62,497 nt of DNA from Methanolobus vulcani. GTDB taxonomy: Archaea; Halobacteriota; Methanosarcinia; Methanosarcinales; Methanosarcinaceae. This document shows, one piece after another, positions 62,358 through 62,497 of this stretch (position 1 is the first letter of the stretch; every line of letters starts with the position of its first letter). Both the position numbers and the translations under genes were made by a program. Below the pieces are notes generated by a model. It was not told where the DNA came from and did not search any database. It saw only the letters and a program-made list of their open reading frames with translations. Location of the stretch: assembly GCF_006546655.1 (NCBI RefSeq), contig NZ_VIAQ01000013.1, positions 1-62,497 on the forward strand, given 5' to 3'.

Positions 62358-62497
62358 ATGTCAAATGTTTCCAGACTTATTATAGTTGAAGGAATTGTAC
62401 AAGGTGTAGGTTTCCGCCCTTTCGTGTATCGCATAGCGAAAAATCACAACATTACCGGTTCTGTTAAAAATAACGGAGGAAGAGTTGAGATCATAGC
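62358..62497 (+). CDS. hypF: HypF carbamoyltransferase, N-terminal part only
   Basis: The visible 46 codons are an acylphosphatase-like domain with [19 protein letters not shown], the HypF hallmark, followed by [15 protein letters not shown]. HypF makes the carbamoyl precursor of the cyanide ligand in NiFe hydrogenases. The gene is cut by the end of the window. Confidence 0.93.
   Translation, partial: MSNVSRLIIVEGIVQGVGFRPFVYRIAKNHNITGSVKNNGGRVEII

Noticed and set aside
1-62497. CRISPR arrays.
   Set aside because: No regularly spaced direct repeats were seen while reading; the ACCAAC and GTAACTA repeats are too short and irregular.

Overview
The window looks like a chromosome segment of a methylotrophic methanogen of the order Methanosarcinales (Methanolobus/Methanococcoides-like). 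The evidence is internal: a RuBisCO that closely resembles the Methanococcoides burtonii II/III enzyme, two FilR1-type methanogen regulators, a DUF2551 protein, AT-rich intergenic DNA with archaeal TATA boxes, PGF-CTERM-like surface proteins, and scarce use of UAG as a stop (four of about sixty genes), as expected where UAG can mean pyrrolysine. Genus assignment is an inference.

Layout. 0-8.4 kb: an encapsulated-ferritin-like gene broken only by an in-frame UAG, a YggS protein, two FilR1 regulators, small membrane, secreted and pentapeptide-repeat proteins, a single-haem PGF-CTERM protein and a decayed insertion-element region. 8.4-13.3 kb: two unknown genes and two orphan hybrid-free sensor histidine kinases. 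13.4-21.4 kb: DUF2227, META and HD proteins, a structured-RNA candidate, a transglutaminase-like lipoprotein, ornithine decarboxylase-like enzyme, membrane proteins and RuBisCO. 21.7-25 kb: a polyphosphate-polymerase type operon (VTC, DUF4956, Cthe_2159-like) flanked by two more structured-RNA candidates. 25-31.8 kb: FKBP, a drug-type MFS exporter, a NorD/CbbO-like VWA protein and small genes.

31.9-39.2 kb is the most unusual part: a tight seven-gene operon on the minus strand that starts with a viperin-family radical SAM enzyme and continues with an SDR epimerase, a GT4 glycosyltransferase, a SPASM radical SAM enzyme, a WG-like repeat protein, a histidine phosphatase and a NodU-type carbamoyltransferase. 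The mix of an antiviral-nucleotide type enzyme with sugar-, carbamoyl- and radical-modification genes suggests either a defence locus with accessory enzymes or a biosynthetic pathway that uses a viperin reaction; the sequence alone cannot decide.

39.5-45 kb: DUF234 ATPase, tRNA-Gln with two helix mismatches, regulators, and a 2.2-kb gene desert that holds alternative long stems. 45-51 kb: an MFS transporter and an alkaline-phosphatase-superfamily enzyme separated only by UAG codons, then a sulfur-trafficking operon (TusA, DsrE-like, IscS lacking its PLP lysine, IscU fused to a DUF59-like domain). 51-57.8 kb: iron/corrinoid-type ABC importer, surface proteins, a methyltransferase, an S-layer-family protein and a truncated methyltransferase copy. 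58-62.5 kb: methyltransferase, DUF2284, RNase III, gamma carbonic anhydrase, a winged-helix regulator and the start of hypF, which runs off the end.
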